From positions 2,480,001-2,544,000 of the forward strand of contig NZ_CP104040.1 of NCBI RefSeq assembly GCF_025152745.1: a stretch of 64,000 nt of DNA, in the 5' to 3' direction. Every line of letters begins with the position of its first letter. Position 1 is the first letter of the stretch. Positions 35,483-46,117 of the stretch are shown one piece after another. The DNA is from Rhizobium sp. WSM4643 (lineage in GTDB: Bacteria; Pseudomonadota; Alphaproteobacteria; Rhizobiales; Rhizobiaceae). The notes beneath the pieces are model-generated. The model made no database searches, was not told the origin of the DNA, and worked only from the letters and a program-made list of their open reading frames with translations. The position numbers were made by a program, and so were the translations under genes.

Positions 35483-35869
35483 ATGCCAGAAATTCGCATC
35501 GACCCTTTCCCGTCCGCCGCCGAACTGAACGCGCTCTTTTCCGCCGCCTGGGGCAGCCCGCACGACCGCGATTTCACCCCTATCCTCTCCCGCAGCCTCG
35601 CTCATATCGGCGCCTATCAGGACGACCGGCTCGTCGGCTTCGTCAACGTCGCCTGGGATGGCGGCATCCATGCCTTCATCCTCGATACATCGGTCCATCC
35701 CGACATGCGGCGGCAGGGGGTTGCGACGCGGCTGGTCCGGGAAGCGACGAGGGTTGCGCGAGACCGCGGCGCCGAGTGGCTGCATGTCGATTTCGAGCCG
35801 CACCTGACCGGCTTCTACCACGCTTGCGGATTTACTTCGACTGAGGCGGGACTCATCAAGCTCGTGTGA
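35483..35869 (+). CDS. GNAT family N-acetyltransferase
   Basis: A 128-residue acetyltransferase that would move acetyl from acetyl-CoA to an amine. The GNAT core is clear: LVGFVNVAWDGGIHAFILDT as strands 2-4, VHPDMRRQGVATRLVREA as the acetyl-CoA pyrophosphate-binding motif (R/Q-x-x-G-x-G/A), and HVDFEPHLTGFYHACGF as the last strands. The ATG at 35483 is preferred over upstream in-frame ATGs, because the domain begins right after it and the longer N-terminus has no similarity. Its substrate is unknown. It follows uvrB by 204 bases with no recognisable promoter between. Confidence 0.85.
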   Translation: MPEIRIDPFPSAAELNALFSAAWGSPHDRDFTPILSRSLAHIGAYQDDRLVGFVNVAWDGGIHAFILDTSVHPDMRRQGVATRLVREATRVARDRGAEWLHVDFEPHLTGFYHACGFTSTEAGLIKLV

Positions 35870-36234
35870 GGCCTGAACAGGTCGAAGCCAACACCAACCT
35901 ACGATAGTGGCGCGACCGTCGCGCGGCGCAGCATTATCGAAGAACCCGCTGAAAACACAATTTTCGCGAGAGCATCCCATCCGAAAACGAAAGATAATAC
36001 TATTTACGAAACCAAAGCGTGACTTTGAGTTCTCGAATTAAAATTCGCTTCCCAGTATTTCATCCTTAGTTTTTCATTAATTAGCAATGAAAAGATACAA
36101 TTTCGCATTGAAAACTTAATCGGGGATTGGCATAGATCCCCGGGGGTTGTCGTCCGCCGAGCAATAAAACAGTTCTTTCGGGGGATGTCTCATATTGCCG
36201 AGTACAACGCATCTTTTGGGGAAAGATATATAAT
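35870..36234. other. AT-rich upstream region of the RTX gene
   Basis: No gene is seen. From about 35960 to 36110 the DNA is markedly richer in A and T than its surroundings (runs such as TTCATTAATTAGCAATGAAAA), which is unusual in this window and suggests a regulated promoter region. The ribosome-binding site of the RTX gene is GGGGAAAG just before 36235. Confidence 0.55.
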
Positions 36235-39030
36235 ATGGCCTTGAATATTCTGGACACGAACGGCGCCACAGTTACCAAGACCGGCGCTGAGTTCGAAGCT
36301 TACGATGTTATCCGCGACTCTGAAGCCAGCCCTTCCGCATCTGTCTCCCTCACTGTTTCCGATTCGTCCGTGGCGGATCTGGCCGACGAGCTGGGCTTGG
36401 TATCGGCGAACGTGACGGTATCGAGCGGCAGCAGCACGGTCACGACGGGCGCCGGCAACGATAACATCTCAGGCGGCGAAGGCGCGGACACGCTGAGCGG
36501 CGGTGGCGGCGACGATACGATCTACGGCAACGCCGGCAACGACAAGCTGATCGGCGGTGACGGCAACGACAGGATCACTGATGGTGGCTTTGGCTTTGTG
36601 CTCGGACCTGATGGCAGCCTCCAGCCAGAAATCGTCGACATCGCCGGCGGCGACGGCGACGATTTGATAACCATAGAGAGATTCGCTCCACTGATATCGG
36701 GAACGATCGACGGCGGTGCTGGGATCGATACGTTGCGTGCCTCGGCGCTCCGGGGCCTGACGATCGAGAACGTCGAAGTGCTTGAATTGGCGGACTTTCA
36801 GGTTAGCGGTTCGAGCGCACAGTTCGAGAGCTTCGACAAGATCGCCAGATCAACCGATCCGGTCTTTAATTTTGATCCCTCACTGATAGTGACGGATAGC
36901 GCCCACCTCGATCTTTTCGACGAACTGGGAGATCTCGGGACCCTTGTCCGTGGCTTCTCCGGCATTGACGTCAAAACCGGTGATGGCAATGATGAGTTTG
37001 CGGGCAGCGACGTCAACGACATTTTCGACGGCAGCGGCGGCAGCGACCTCATCAATGGCAACGACGGCAATGACAAATTGACCGGCGGCGACGGCAACGA
37101 CACCATCAATGGCGGCGCCGGCATCGACACGGCTGTTTTCGCCGGCAATTTTGGCGAATATTCCTTCGAGATCGACAATGGCAGCCGTGTCGTGACGAGC
37201 GCGCTGGAAGGCACGGATAGGCTGACAGACGTCGAATTCGCGCGCTTTGCCGATGGCGTTTACGACTTCGCGACGGAAACCTTCACGCTCAACAGCACCG
37301 AGCCGGGTACTCCGCTGAATATCCTGGACACGAACGGTGCCACGATTACCAAGACCGGCGCTGAGTTCGAAGCGTACGACGTCATCCGCGACTCCGAAAT
37401 CAATCCTCTCGTCGCGGTCAATCTGGTCGTCTCGGATTCCGGGGCGGTGGACCTTGCCGACGAACTGGGATCTGGCTCCGCAAATGTGACGGGCTCGAGC
37501 GGCGACAATGCGATCACCACAGGCGCCGGCAATGACAATATCAATGGCGATGACGGCAATGACACGCTGAACGGCGGGGCCGGAAACGATCAGCTTCATG
37601 GCGGGGATGGCCATGACACGCTGAATGGCGGTGACGGCAATGACTGGCTCTGGGGCGACCTCGGAAATGACATCATCAGAGGCGGCGCGGGTAACGATAC
37701 CATCTCCGATGGTGAGCTTTTTGGCCTTGCCTCTGAAGTGGTTGATATCGATGCGGGCGACGGCAACGATGCCATAACTCTTGAGACATTCGCTCCTATG
37801 AATTCCGGAACGATCGATGGCGGCGCCGGGATCGATACGCTGCAGATAAGCTCACTCCAGGGCCTGACGATCAAGAACGTCGAGATTCTTGAAACGGCCG
37901 GATGGTCGGTTGCCGGATCGAGCGCGCAGCTCGAAAGCTTCGACAAGATCGTCTGGTCGACCGATCCGTTCGGCGATTTTCGCGCCTCGGTGGCACTGAC
38001 GGACAGTGCCCACCTCGATCTCTCTGACGAGCTGGGAGATCTCGGATCTTTCATCGACGGCTATGTCTCCGGCATTGACGTCAAGACCGGCAGCGGCGAC
38101 GACGAGTTCACAGGCACCGACGGCAACGACATTTTCGACGGCAACGGTGGCAACGACATCCTCAATGGCAATGCCGGCAATGACAAATTGACCGGTGGCG
38201 CCGGTGACGACACCATCAATGGCGGCGACGGCATCGATACGGCAATCTTCTCCGGCAATTTCGTCAATTATTCCTTCGCACTGAATAATGGCGATCATAT
38301 CCTGACGAGCGCCGCGGAAGGGACGGATACGCTGACAGACGTCGAATTGGCGCGCTTTGCCGACGGCGTCTACGATTTCGCCACGGAAACTTTTACGCCG
38401 AAGGGTAATGCCGCGCCGACCAATATCCAGCTTTCGAAGACCGCCCTCTCCGAGGATACGCCGATCTGGACCACGGTTGGCCTGCTCAGCGCCAAGGACG
38501 CCGATGGCGACGCCCTCACCTATACGCTGCTCGACGGCGCCAACGATCATTTCCGGATAAAGGGCGACCGCATCGTCACCTCGAAGTCGCTGGACTACGA
38601 GACGGACAAGTCGCACACGATCAAGGTGGCTGTCTCCGACGGCAAGGTCACGGTCGAAAAGGACATCACGATCAATGTCCTCGACGTCAACGAAGCCCCC
38701 GTCAACAAGGCGCCGACCAATCTCGCCTTCTCGCGCGGCTCGGTCTCCGAGAATATCGCGATCGGCAGCTCGGTCGGGCTCCTGTCGGCGGTCGATCCGG
38801 AAGGCGGCACGGTGAAATGGCGGCTGACCGATGATGCCGACGGCGTCTTCAAGCTCGTCGGCAACAAGATCCAGACGAAGGCGGCGATCGATTTCGAAAG
38901 CACCCATAGCCTGACCTTCACCGCCGAAGCCTACGACGCGGCCGGAAACGTCACCAGCCACGATTTCACGCTCGCCGTGAAGGACGTCTTCGAGCCGTCG
39001 TTTGCGCTGTCGCATGAGGCATTGATCTAG
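36235..39030 (+). CDS. Secreted RTX calcium-binding protein with cadherin-like repeats
   Basis: A 931-residue acidic protein with no Sec signal, as expected for type I secretion. Two long units, residues 1-359 and 360-about 720, repeat each other from LNILDTNGAT onward. Each has GGxGxDxLx calcium-binding nonapeptides (GGDGNDRITDGG, GGDGNDTINGGAG) that fold into parallel beta-rolls outside the cell. Two cadherin-like domains follow at about 726-820 and 826-920, with calcium motifs such as DADGDALTYTLLDG and DVNEAP. Adhesion to plant or biofilm matrix, like the Rap proteins of R. leguminosarum, is the likely role. No ABC/HlyD exporter genes are adjacent, so a PrsDE-type system elsewhere is presumed. 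Confidence 0.9.
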   Translation: MALNILDTNGATVTKTGAEFEAYDVIRDSEASPSASVSLTVSDSSVADLADELGLVSANVTVSSGSSTVTTGAGNDNISGGEGADTLSGGGGDDTIYGNAGNDKLIGGDGNDRITDGGFGFVLGPDGSLQPEIVDIAGGDGDDLITIERFAPLISGTIDGGAGIDTLRASALRGLTIENVEVLELADFQVSGSSAQFESFDKIARSTDPVFNFDPSLIVTDSAHLDLFDELGDLGTLVRGFSGIDVKTGDGNDEFAGSDVNDIFDGSGGSDLINGNDGNDKLTGGDGNDTINGGAGIDTAVFAGNFGEYSFEIDNGSRVVTSALEGTDRLTDVEFARFADGVYDFATETFTLNSTEPGTPLNILDTNGATITKTGAEFEAYDVIRDSEINPLVAVNLVVSDSGAVDLADELGSGSANVTGSSGDNAITTGAGNDNINGDDGNDTLNGGAGNDQLHGGDGHDTLNGGDGNDWLWGDLGNDIIRGGAGNDTISDGELFGLASEVVDIDAGDGNDAITLETFAPMNSGTIDGGAGIDTLQISSLQGLTIKNVEILETAGWSVAGSSAQLESFDKIVWSTDPFGDFRASVALTDSAHLDLSDELGDLGSFIDGYVSGIDVKTGSGDDEFTGTDGNDIFDGNGGNDILNGNAGNDKLTGGAGDDTINGGDGIDTAIFSGNFVNYSFALNNGDHILTSAAEGTDTLTDVELARFADGVYDFATETFTPKGNAAPTNIQLSKTALSEDTPIWTTVGLLSAKDADGDALTYTLLDGANDHFRIKGDRIVTSKSLDYETDKSHTIKVAVSDGKVTVEKDITINVLDVNEAPVNKAPTNLAFSRGSVSENIAIGSSVGLLSAVDPEGGTVKWRLTDDADGVFKLVGNKIQTKAAIDFESTHSLTFTAEAYDAAGNVTSHDFTLAVKDVFEPSFALSHEALI

Positions 39031-39263
39031 CCTCGACGGGATGGCTGCTGGAGGCAAAGATGCGCCACCAACGGCTTTCAACACCAGGTGAGGCTTGCGT
39101 CATGCAAGCCCCACCAGGCTGCTGTCGATCGGTCTCCTCGACCGGATGTCGGGCAGCTCCTGATTTCAGGAATTTCGGCGGCCCCTCCGCACCCTCCAAA
39201 AATGCCGCTCCACCTCCGCGCCCGATTCCGCTATGATTCACCGCCCATCCGAGGAGAGTTCGC

Positions 39264-39731
39264 ATGCGCCTGCCCACATTCATCCTCGCCCTCGCCGCGC
39301 TGACGCTCGCAGCCCTGCCCGCATCAGCGGCGACCTACAAGACGCCGAAGGCACTGCTCAAGGCGCTCTACAGCTACGACACAGATAACAGCGACGCCGA
39401 GGCGCCCTCGCCCTATTCGACTTTCTTCTCCGACCACCTGAACCAACTCCTCCAGACCGATCTCGACAACACACCGGAGGGCGATGTCGGCGCGATCGAC
39501 TTCGACCCCGTCATCGCCGGTCAGGATGGCGCGGCGAGCGACGTCAGGATCGGCCAACCGATCCTGCTGGATGACAAGGCCGAGGTGGAGGTGGAGTTCG
39601 AAAACGGCGAAGAGGTGACGCTCTTCTATACCTTGGTGCGCGAACACGGCGGCTGGAAGGTCGATGACATCGCCAACCAGAAAGGTGATAATCCCTGGAG
39701 CCTGAGCGGGTTGCTGGGGGATGCGCAGTAG
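39264..39731 (+). CDS. DUF3828-like periplasmic protein
   Basis: A 155-residue protein with a Sec signal peptide (MRLPTFILALAALTLAALPASA, cleavage after about residue 22). The mature part is acidic and alpha+beta, with KALLKALYSYD, SPYSTFFSDHLNQLL and a C-terminal VTLFYTLVREHGGWKVDDIAN, a pattern I associate with DUF3828/NTF2-like folds. GAGGAGAGTTCGC precedes the ATG. The role is unknown. It lies between the RTX gene and the repeat cluster that hosts the IS110 element and appears to be a single-gene unit. Confidence 0.8.
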   Translation: MRLPTFILALAALTLAALPASAATYKTPKALLKALYSYDTDNSDAEAPSPYSTFFSDHLNQLLQTDLDNTPEGDVGAIDFDPVIAGQDGAASDVRIGQPILLDDKAEVEVEFENGEEVTLFYTLVREHGGWKVDDIANQKGDNPWSLSGLLGDAQ

Positions 39732-39824
39732 GTGGGCGGCCGTTGGGGGCCTAGCCTACGAAGAGGATGGAGTGGACAATTGCACTGGCTGTAGAATAAA
39801 AGTCGCAGGCGCCAAAGAGAGCCC

Positions 39825-41592
<1,768 letters not shown>

Positions 41593-41805
41593 ATGGCCAC
41601 CAAGGGCACCGTAAAATTCTTCAACCAGGACAAGGGTTTTGGTTTCATCACGCCGGACGGCGGCGCAAAGGACGTTTTCGTCCATATCTCTGCGCTGCAG
41701 GCTTCTGGCATCCAGTCGCTGCGCGAAGGCCAGCAGGTTACTTTCGACACCGAGCCGGATCGCATGGGCAAGGGCCCGAAGGCCGTCAACATCTCGGCTT
41801 CGTAA
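41593..41805 (+). CDS. cspA: Cold-shock protein
   Basis: A 70-residue single-domain protein with the nucleic-acid-binding motifs KGFGFI (RNP1) and VFVHI (RNP2) and the start [17 protein letters not shown] shared by CspA-like proteins. It would bind single-stranded RNA and DNA in the cytoplasm and melt RNA structure. AAGGGAAAAGGACG upstream gives a strong ribosome-binding site. Transcribed alone from a long leader and followed by a good terminator at 41831-41856. Several csp paralogs are usual in rhizobia, so the exact gene name is uncertain. Confidence 0.93.
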   Translation: MATKGTVKFFNQDKGFGFITPDGGAKDVFVHISALQASGIQSLREGQQVTFDTEPDRMGKGPKAVNISAS

Positions 41806-41830
41806 GTCAGACTTCCGCTCACGCGGCATG

Positions 41831-41863
41831 AACGGCGCTCCGCAAGGGGCGCCGTTTCTGTTT
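41831..41863 (+). terminator. Terminator of the cold-shock gene
   Basis: AACGGCGCTCC and GGGGCGCCGTT make an 11-base stem with one T-G pair around GCAA, then TCTGTTT. It lies 26 bases after the stop codon. Confidence 0.8.
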
Positions 41864-41989
41864 GCGGCGCTGCCATCATTTGTCGATCGCACCGGCAAGT
41901 GTTATATGCGCGCTTTATGGATGCCCGCCCCACACGGCGGTGACCGCGCCGCGCTGCGGCACCTGGGAATAAGGAACAATGGAACGTTG

Positions 41990-42991
41990 ATGACGCAGAA
42001 GAGGCCGATTATTGCGGTCGCCCCGATGATCGACTGGACGGATCGGCATTGCCGCTATTTCCACCGACAGATCAGCCGCGAGGCGCTGCTCTACACCGAG
42101 ATGGTGGTGGCGGATGCGATCATCCACGGCCCGCGCGACCGGCTGCTCGGTCATGACGCTGCCGAGCATCCGCTGGCACTGCAGCTCGGCGGATCGGACC
42201 CAGCAAAGCTTACCGAGGCGGTGAAGATCGCCGAAGCCTACTTCTATGACGAGATCAACCTCAATGTCGGCTGCCCTTCCGACCGCGTGCAGTCGGGCAC
42301 CTTCGGCGCCTGCCTGATGCTGACGCCGGAGACGGTGGCCGCATGCGTCGCGGCGATGAAGGCGGTGGCGACCGTGCCGGTGACGGTGAAATGCCGGATC
42401 GGCGTCGACGAGCAGGAGCCGGAACAGGCGCTGCCCGAGCTGATCACCCGCGTTCTCGATGCCGGCGCCGATGCGATCTGGATCCATGCGCGCAAGGCCT
42501 GGCTGAAGGGCCTGAGCCCCAAGGAAAACCGCGAGATCCCGCCGCTCGACTACGAGATCGTCTATCGGATGAAGCAGCGCTGGCCCGATGTCTTCATCGG
42601 TATCAACGGCGGCATCCGCACGCTCGACGAGGCGGCAAGCCACCTCGCCCATGTCGATGGCGTCATGCTCGGCCGCGCCGCCTACCAGAATGCCGCGATC
42701 CTAGCAGACATCGACCAGCGCTTCTTCGGCGCGCCTGCAAGCGAACCGGACTGGGACGCGTTGCGTGACCGGATGATGGCCTATGCCGAACGTCACATCG
42801 CCAGCGGCGGCCGGCTGCAGCACGTGGCCCGCCACATGGTCGGTCTCTTCACCGGCCTGCCCGGCGCAAGGCGCTACCGTCAGATCCTCTCCACCGATGC
42901 GGCGAAAACCGGCGCCGGGCCGGAGGTGCTGGCGGCAGCCTTTGCGGCGGTGGATTTTTCGGGAACGGAACAGGAGGCGGTCAGCGCCTGA
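41990..42991 (+). CDS. dusA: tRNA-dihydrouridine synthase A
   Basis: A 333-residue FMN enzyme that reduces uridine 20/20a in the D-loop of tRNA with NADPH. The DusA-type start PIIAVAPMIDWTDRHCRYF is clear. Catalytic cysteine is in NLNVGCPSDRVQSGTFGACLM, FMN-phosphate contacts in FIGINGGIRT and VDGVMLGRAAYQN, and the TIM-barrel KCRIGVDEQE strand is conserved. The C-terminal helical tRNA-binding domain includes HMVGLFTGLPGARRYRQ. The ATG at 41990 places the first strand at residue 5; longer in-frame starts give an atypical N-terminus. It ends 38 bases from the convergent protease gene. Confidence 0.93.
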   Translation: MTQKRPIIAVAPMIDWTDRHCRYFHRQISREALLYTEMVVADAIIHGPRDRLLGHDAAEHPLALQLGGSDPAKLTEAVKIAEAYFYDEINLNVGCPSDRVQSGTFGACLMLTPETVAACVAAMKAVATVPVTVKCRIGVDEQEPEQALPELITRVLDAGADAIWIHARKAWLKGLSPKENREIPPLDYEIVYRMKQRWPDVFIGINGGIRTLDEAASHLAHVDGVMLGRAAYQNAAILADIDQRFFGAPASEPDWDALRDRMMAYAERHIASGGRLQHVARHMVGLFTGLPGARRYRQILSTDAAKTGAGPEVLAAAFAAVDFSGTEQEAVSA

Positions 42992-43028
42992 CGTAGGTGA
43001 CGTCTCGTCATGGCGCCGAAGTGCGGCG

Positions 43029-43985
43029 TCAGGACCGCGCCATCGGCAGCAAGATCTTCTTCTCGATCCGGCCCGCCACCGAAAACACCAGGATCTCCGT
43101 ATCCCTGCCGATCCTGCTGCCATCCATCAATCGGACGATATCATCGACGCCGCCGACAGGACTGCCGTCGATGGCGAGGATATAATCGCCCTCCTGCAGC
43201 CCTCCCTTCGCCGCCGGCCCCTCCGGCTCGACGCGGCGGATGCGAACGGAGGTCGTTTGTACCGTGCCCGCCGCAAGGGCCACCCGGCGCGGCAGCACGA
43301 TCGTATCGCCTGCTATGCCGATGAAGGCACGTCTGACCTGGCCATAGCGGAGAATCTCCGAAACCACGAAATTGGCCGTATTCGACGCCACGGCAAAGGC
43401 GATGCTCTGCGCGCCCTGGATGACGGCAGTGTTGACGCCGATGACCTCCCCGCCCGAAGACACCAGCGGCCCGCCCGAGTTGCCGGGATTGAGCGCCGCA
43501 TCGGTCTGGATCACATCCTCCATCAGCCGGCCGCTGGCCGCCCGCATCGACCGGCCGAGCGCCGAGACGATGCCGGCGGTAACAGTCCACTCGAAGCCGA
43601 GCGGATTTCCGATCGCGATCGCGATATGGCCCCTGCGCAGGCGCTGGGAATCTCCGAGCTTCGCCCAGGCGCCGGTGCTTGTATTGGCGCGAATGAGGGC
43701 GATGTCGGTATCGACGTCCCGGCCGAGCACGCGGCCCTCGGTAACGAAGCCGTCAGGCGTGGTGATGCGAACGACCTTGGCGTCATCAACGACATGGTTG
43801 TTGGTGATGATCAGGCCGTCAGGCGAGACGGCGAAACCCGACCCGTGCCCCTGCCGGCCGCCCACCCTCTCGATCCGGCTGACCGCCGGCCCGACGATGT
43901 CGATTGCTGCTGCGATCGATTGCGAATAGGCATCGATCAGCGCCCCGTCGTTCTGAGGCGCGATGTCTTTATCCATGTAACCCAT
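43029..43985 (-). CDS. HtrA/DegP-like S1C serine protease without signal peptide
   Basis: A 318-residue trypsin-like protease with one PDZ domain. The catalytic triad is His64 (TNNHVV), Asp94 (DTDIAL) and Ser170 (NPGNSGGPL). A PDZ domain occupies about 225-300 (GPAAKGGLQEGDYILAIDG). Unlike DegP and DegS, no signal peptide or membrane anchor precedes the protease: the start MGYMDKDIAPQNDG is polar. It should therefore work in the cytosol or leave by another route. GAGGATCAAATC before ATG 43985 supports this start; a 15-codon longer frame is not hydrophobic either. Substrates unknown. Single gene. Confidence 0.88.
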   Translation of the reverse strand: MGYMDKDIAPQNDGALIDAYSQSIAAAIDIVGPAVSRIERVGGRQGHGSGFAVSPDGLIITNNHVVDDAKVVRITTPDGFVTEGRVLGRDVDTDIALIRANTSTGAWAKLGDSQRLRRGHIAIAIGNPLGFEWTVTAGIVSALGRSMRAASGRLMEDVIQTDAALNPGNSGGPLVSSGGEVIGVNTAVIQGAQSIAFAVASNTANFVVSEILRYGQVRRAFIGIAGDTIVLPRRVALAAGTVQTTSVRIRRVEPEGPAAKGGLQEGDYILAIDGSPVGGVDDIVRLMDGSRIGRDTEILVFSVAGRIEKKILLPMARS

Positions 43986-44482
43986 GATTTGATCCTCAGG
44001 CGGCAATAACGGCCGTCCCGCCGACGGCAAAGCCGTCGCGGTTGCGACGGTCCGCCATGACGCTGTTGTATGAGGATTAGATGGTTGGGCGATGAACCGC
44101 GTTCAAGTGAGCGCCGGCAGCTGCATGCACGGCAGAACGGGAGCCCACCTACCCCGGACAGATATATTGAACTACCCGGACGGATATATTGAACGAATAT
44201 TAAAAAAATGGCTCATTACAGACGTTGCCCTTAAACCAGAGCAGCCATGCGAAATGGGCGCGTTTCCACCCATCCTCGCGGAAACATACAAACTTCTGTC
44301 ATATCAATAGAATAGAAAGAGGCATTCTACAAGCACATCAACATATTCGGGTTGATCAGGCGCGACCTTCTTTGCCCCTAGCCTCCGGCCCAACGGCGCT
44401 CGTGGCCTTGTCAATTCTGCCGGCAACGGCGCAAACTTCTCACCACATCAATCCAACCAACCCCAACCAATGGAGCCAAAAG
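43986..44482. other. Divergent intergenic region with 22-bp tandem repeat
   Basis: Nearly 500 bases separate the protease and hydrolase starts. The notable feature is the repeat at 44153-44194. A frame just before the hydrolase start reads like a signal peptide (ALVALSILPATAQ) in the same phase but lacks a good start codon. I see no other gene. Confidence 0.5.
44153..44194. promoter_or_regulatory. Two 20-base direct repeats, possible operator
   Basis: CCCGGACAGATATATTGAAC at 44153-44172 and CCCGGACGGATATATTGAAC at 44175-44194 differ at one base and are spaced by 22 bases, about two helical turns. Such phased direct repeats often bind a regulator. They lie 289 bases upstream of the hydrolase start. 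Confidence 0.5.
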
Positions 44483-45319
44483 ATGAGCACGGTTACCACC
44501 AAGGACGGCGTCGAGATCTTCTACAAGGATTGGGGGCCGAAGACTGCCCAGCCGATCATGTTCCATCACGGCTGGCCGTTATGCTCCGACGACTGGGATG
44601 CCCAGATGCTGTTCTTCCTTGAGAAGGGCTACAGGGTCGTCGCCCATGACCGGCGCGGCCATGGCCGCTCGACCCAGGTGGGTGACGGTCATGATATGGA
44701 CCATTACGCCGCCGATGCCGCAGCCGTCGTCGAGCATCTCGATCTCAGGAACACCGTCCATGTCGGCCACTCCACCGGCGGCGGCGAAGCGACCCACTAT
44801 GTCGCCCGCCACGGCCAGCCGCAGGGCCGTGTCGCCAAACTCGTCATCATCGGCGCCGTACCGCCGATCATGGTGAAGACGGAAGCCAATCCCGGTGGCC
44901 TGCCGATCGAAGTCTTCGATGGCCTGCGCAAGCAGCTCGCCGACAATCGCGCACAATTCTATCACGACCTGCCGAGCGGTCCGTTCTACAGCTTCAACCG
45001 GCCGGGCGCGAAGGTCCTGGAACCGGTCATCAACAATTGGTGGCGCCAAGGCATGATCGGCGGCGCCAAGGCGCATTACGACGGCATCAAGGCCTTTTCG
45101 GAAACCGACTTCACCGAAGACCTCAAGAGCATCACAGTGCCGACCTTCGTCATGCACGGCGACGACGACCAGATCGTGCCGATCGCCGACTCCGCCATGC
45201 TCTCGTCCAAACTCCTGCAAAATGCCACGCTGAAGGTCTACGAGAAATTCCCGCACGGCATGTGCACCACCCATGCCGACATCATAAATCCCGACATCCT
45301 CGCCTTCATCAAAGGCTGA
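44483..45319 (+). CDS. Alpha/beta hydrolase (chloroperoxidase/esterase type)
   Basis: A 278-residue alpha/beta hydrolase of the cofactor-free haloperoxidase/esterase group. Expected residues are Ser97 in GHSTGG (nucleophile elbow), Asp229 in HGDDDQIVP and His258 in FPHGM; HHGWPL at 28-33 forms the oxyanion hole. These enzymes hydrolyse esters and can make peracids. TGGAG precedes ATG 44483. The same frame is open upstream and encodes a signal-peptide-like stretch, so a secreted longer form cannot be excluded. A perfect hairpin terminator follows 12 bases after the stop. The 22-bp repeats may regulate it. Confidence 0.9.
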   Translation: MSTVTTKDGVEIFYKDWGPKTAQPIMFHHGWPLCSDDWDAQMLFFLEKGYRVVAHDRRGHGRSTQVGDGHDMDHYAADAAAVVEHLDLRNTVHVGHSTGGGEATHYVARHGQPQGRVAKLVIIGAVPPIMVKTEANPGGLPIEVFDGLRKQLADNRAQFYHDLPSGPFYSFNRPGAKVLEPVINNWWRQGMIGGAKAHYDGIKAFSETDFTEDLKSITVPTFVMHGDDDQIVPIADSAMLSSKLLQNATLKVYEKFPHGMCTTHADIINPDILAFIKG

Positions 45320-45331
45320 TCCGTGATGTTG

Positions 45332-45354
45332 CCGGGCGCCGACGAGGCGCCCGG
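45332..45354 (+). terminator. Terminator after the alpha/beta hydrolase
   Basis: CCGGGCGCC and GGCGCCCGG form a perfect 9-base stem around GACGA, 12 bases past the stop codon. The T tract is short (TT). Confidence 0.6.
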
Positions 45355-45422
45355 TTGCCATGAACGGCTTGCCATCGGCATGACCAAATTAAATCTCCAC
45401 GCGGCTAAATTGGATGAATTCG

Positions 45423-45638
45423 ATGCTCCGTATCAACCTGCTTGCGGCAATCGCCACCGCCATGATCTCCGCCAACTCCGCCTCCGCCGCCCCCTGCAGC
45501 AACGCAGCCGGCCACGCCGTCAAATGCCCGGCCAAATCGGTGCAGCAGAGGTCGATCGACCAAACCAGCAAGCTGCGGCAGGCAAAGGTGCGCACGCACG
45601 TGACGGATACGACCGGCAGAGTGAATTATAAATGGTGA
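45423..45638 (+). CDS. Small secreted protein
   Basis: A 71-residue protein with a Sec signal (MLRINLLAAIATAMISANSASA) and a basic mature part of about 48 residues (APCSNAAGHAVKCPAKSVQQ, then VTDTTGRVNYKW). Two cysteines about ten residues apart could form a disulfide. A GGATGA lies nine bases before ATG 45423; an ATG three codons earlier is an alternative. I do not recognise the family; small secreted proteins of this kind are frequent in rhizobia. No operon partner. Confidence 0.6.
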   Translation: MLRINLLAAIATAMISANSASAAPCSNAAGHAVKCPAKSVQQRSIDQTSKLRQAKVRTHVTDTTGRVNYKW

Positions 45639-45744
45639 CTGGCTGTTTGCCGTCCCCACCCGGGCCGCCGGGCCATGTCGTTCGATTGACAGCCAGTACG
45701 CATTTTCCCATGAAACCGTTTTCGCCGATTTGCGTTTAGCGGCC

Positions 45745-45921
45745 ATGAAAAGAGAACGTGAACCCTCATCAAAGGCTTATCGGCAGGATCGTTTCGAAAA
45801 CACCGAACGAGCTGCCAAGGAAACCATCGAGGCGGAGCAGCGGGCCCGCCGGGAAAAAACCAAGCGGCTGAAAGAGCTGCGCCTGTCGCAGCAAGGCGCC
45901 AAGAACCCCGCAATCAAGTAG
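45745..45921 (+). CDS. Small charged helical protein
   Basis: A 58-residue protein made almost wholly of charged residues (MKREREPSSKAYRQDRFENT, then IEAEQRARREKTKRLKELRLSQQ). It should form a single long helix or coiled coil. Similar short proteins occur in Rhizobium and Agrobacterium, though I know no function; nucleic-acid or protein scaffolding is possible. The ATG is followed by a plausible frame but lacks a strong ribosome-binding site, so confidence is moderate. Neighbours are unrelated. Confidence 0.5.
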   Translation: MKREREPSSKAYRQDRFENTERAAKETIEAEQRARREKTKRLKELRLSQQGAKNPAIK

Positions 45922-46117
45922 CACGCGCACGCTATCCATCAGGCCGACACACGGATCGGTTTCACATCCATCCCTGAAGCCCTCGCCCGCGTCTTCCCGT
46001 GCCTGCCCCGAATGTTTTTGAATTTCGGACCTTCGCCCATCTTGCAGAGCAAAGATCGCGAAATTATCTTTTTTCCCACGATAGCGATTCACGGCATCCG
46101 AAAAAGGGCAGATTGCG

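Noticed and set aside
36450..38250. CRISPR-like or minisatellite array
   Set aside because: The repeats are in-frame RTX nonapeptide codons of variable sequence inside one long gene, not identical direct repeats with spacers.
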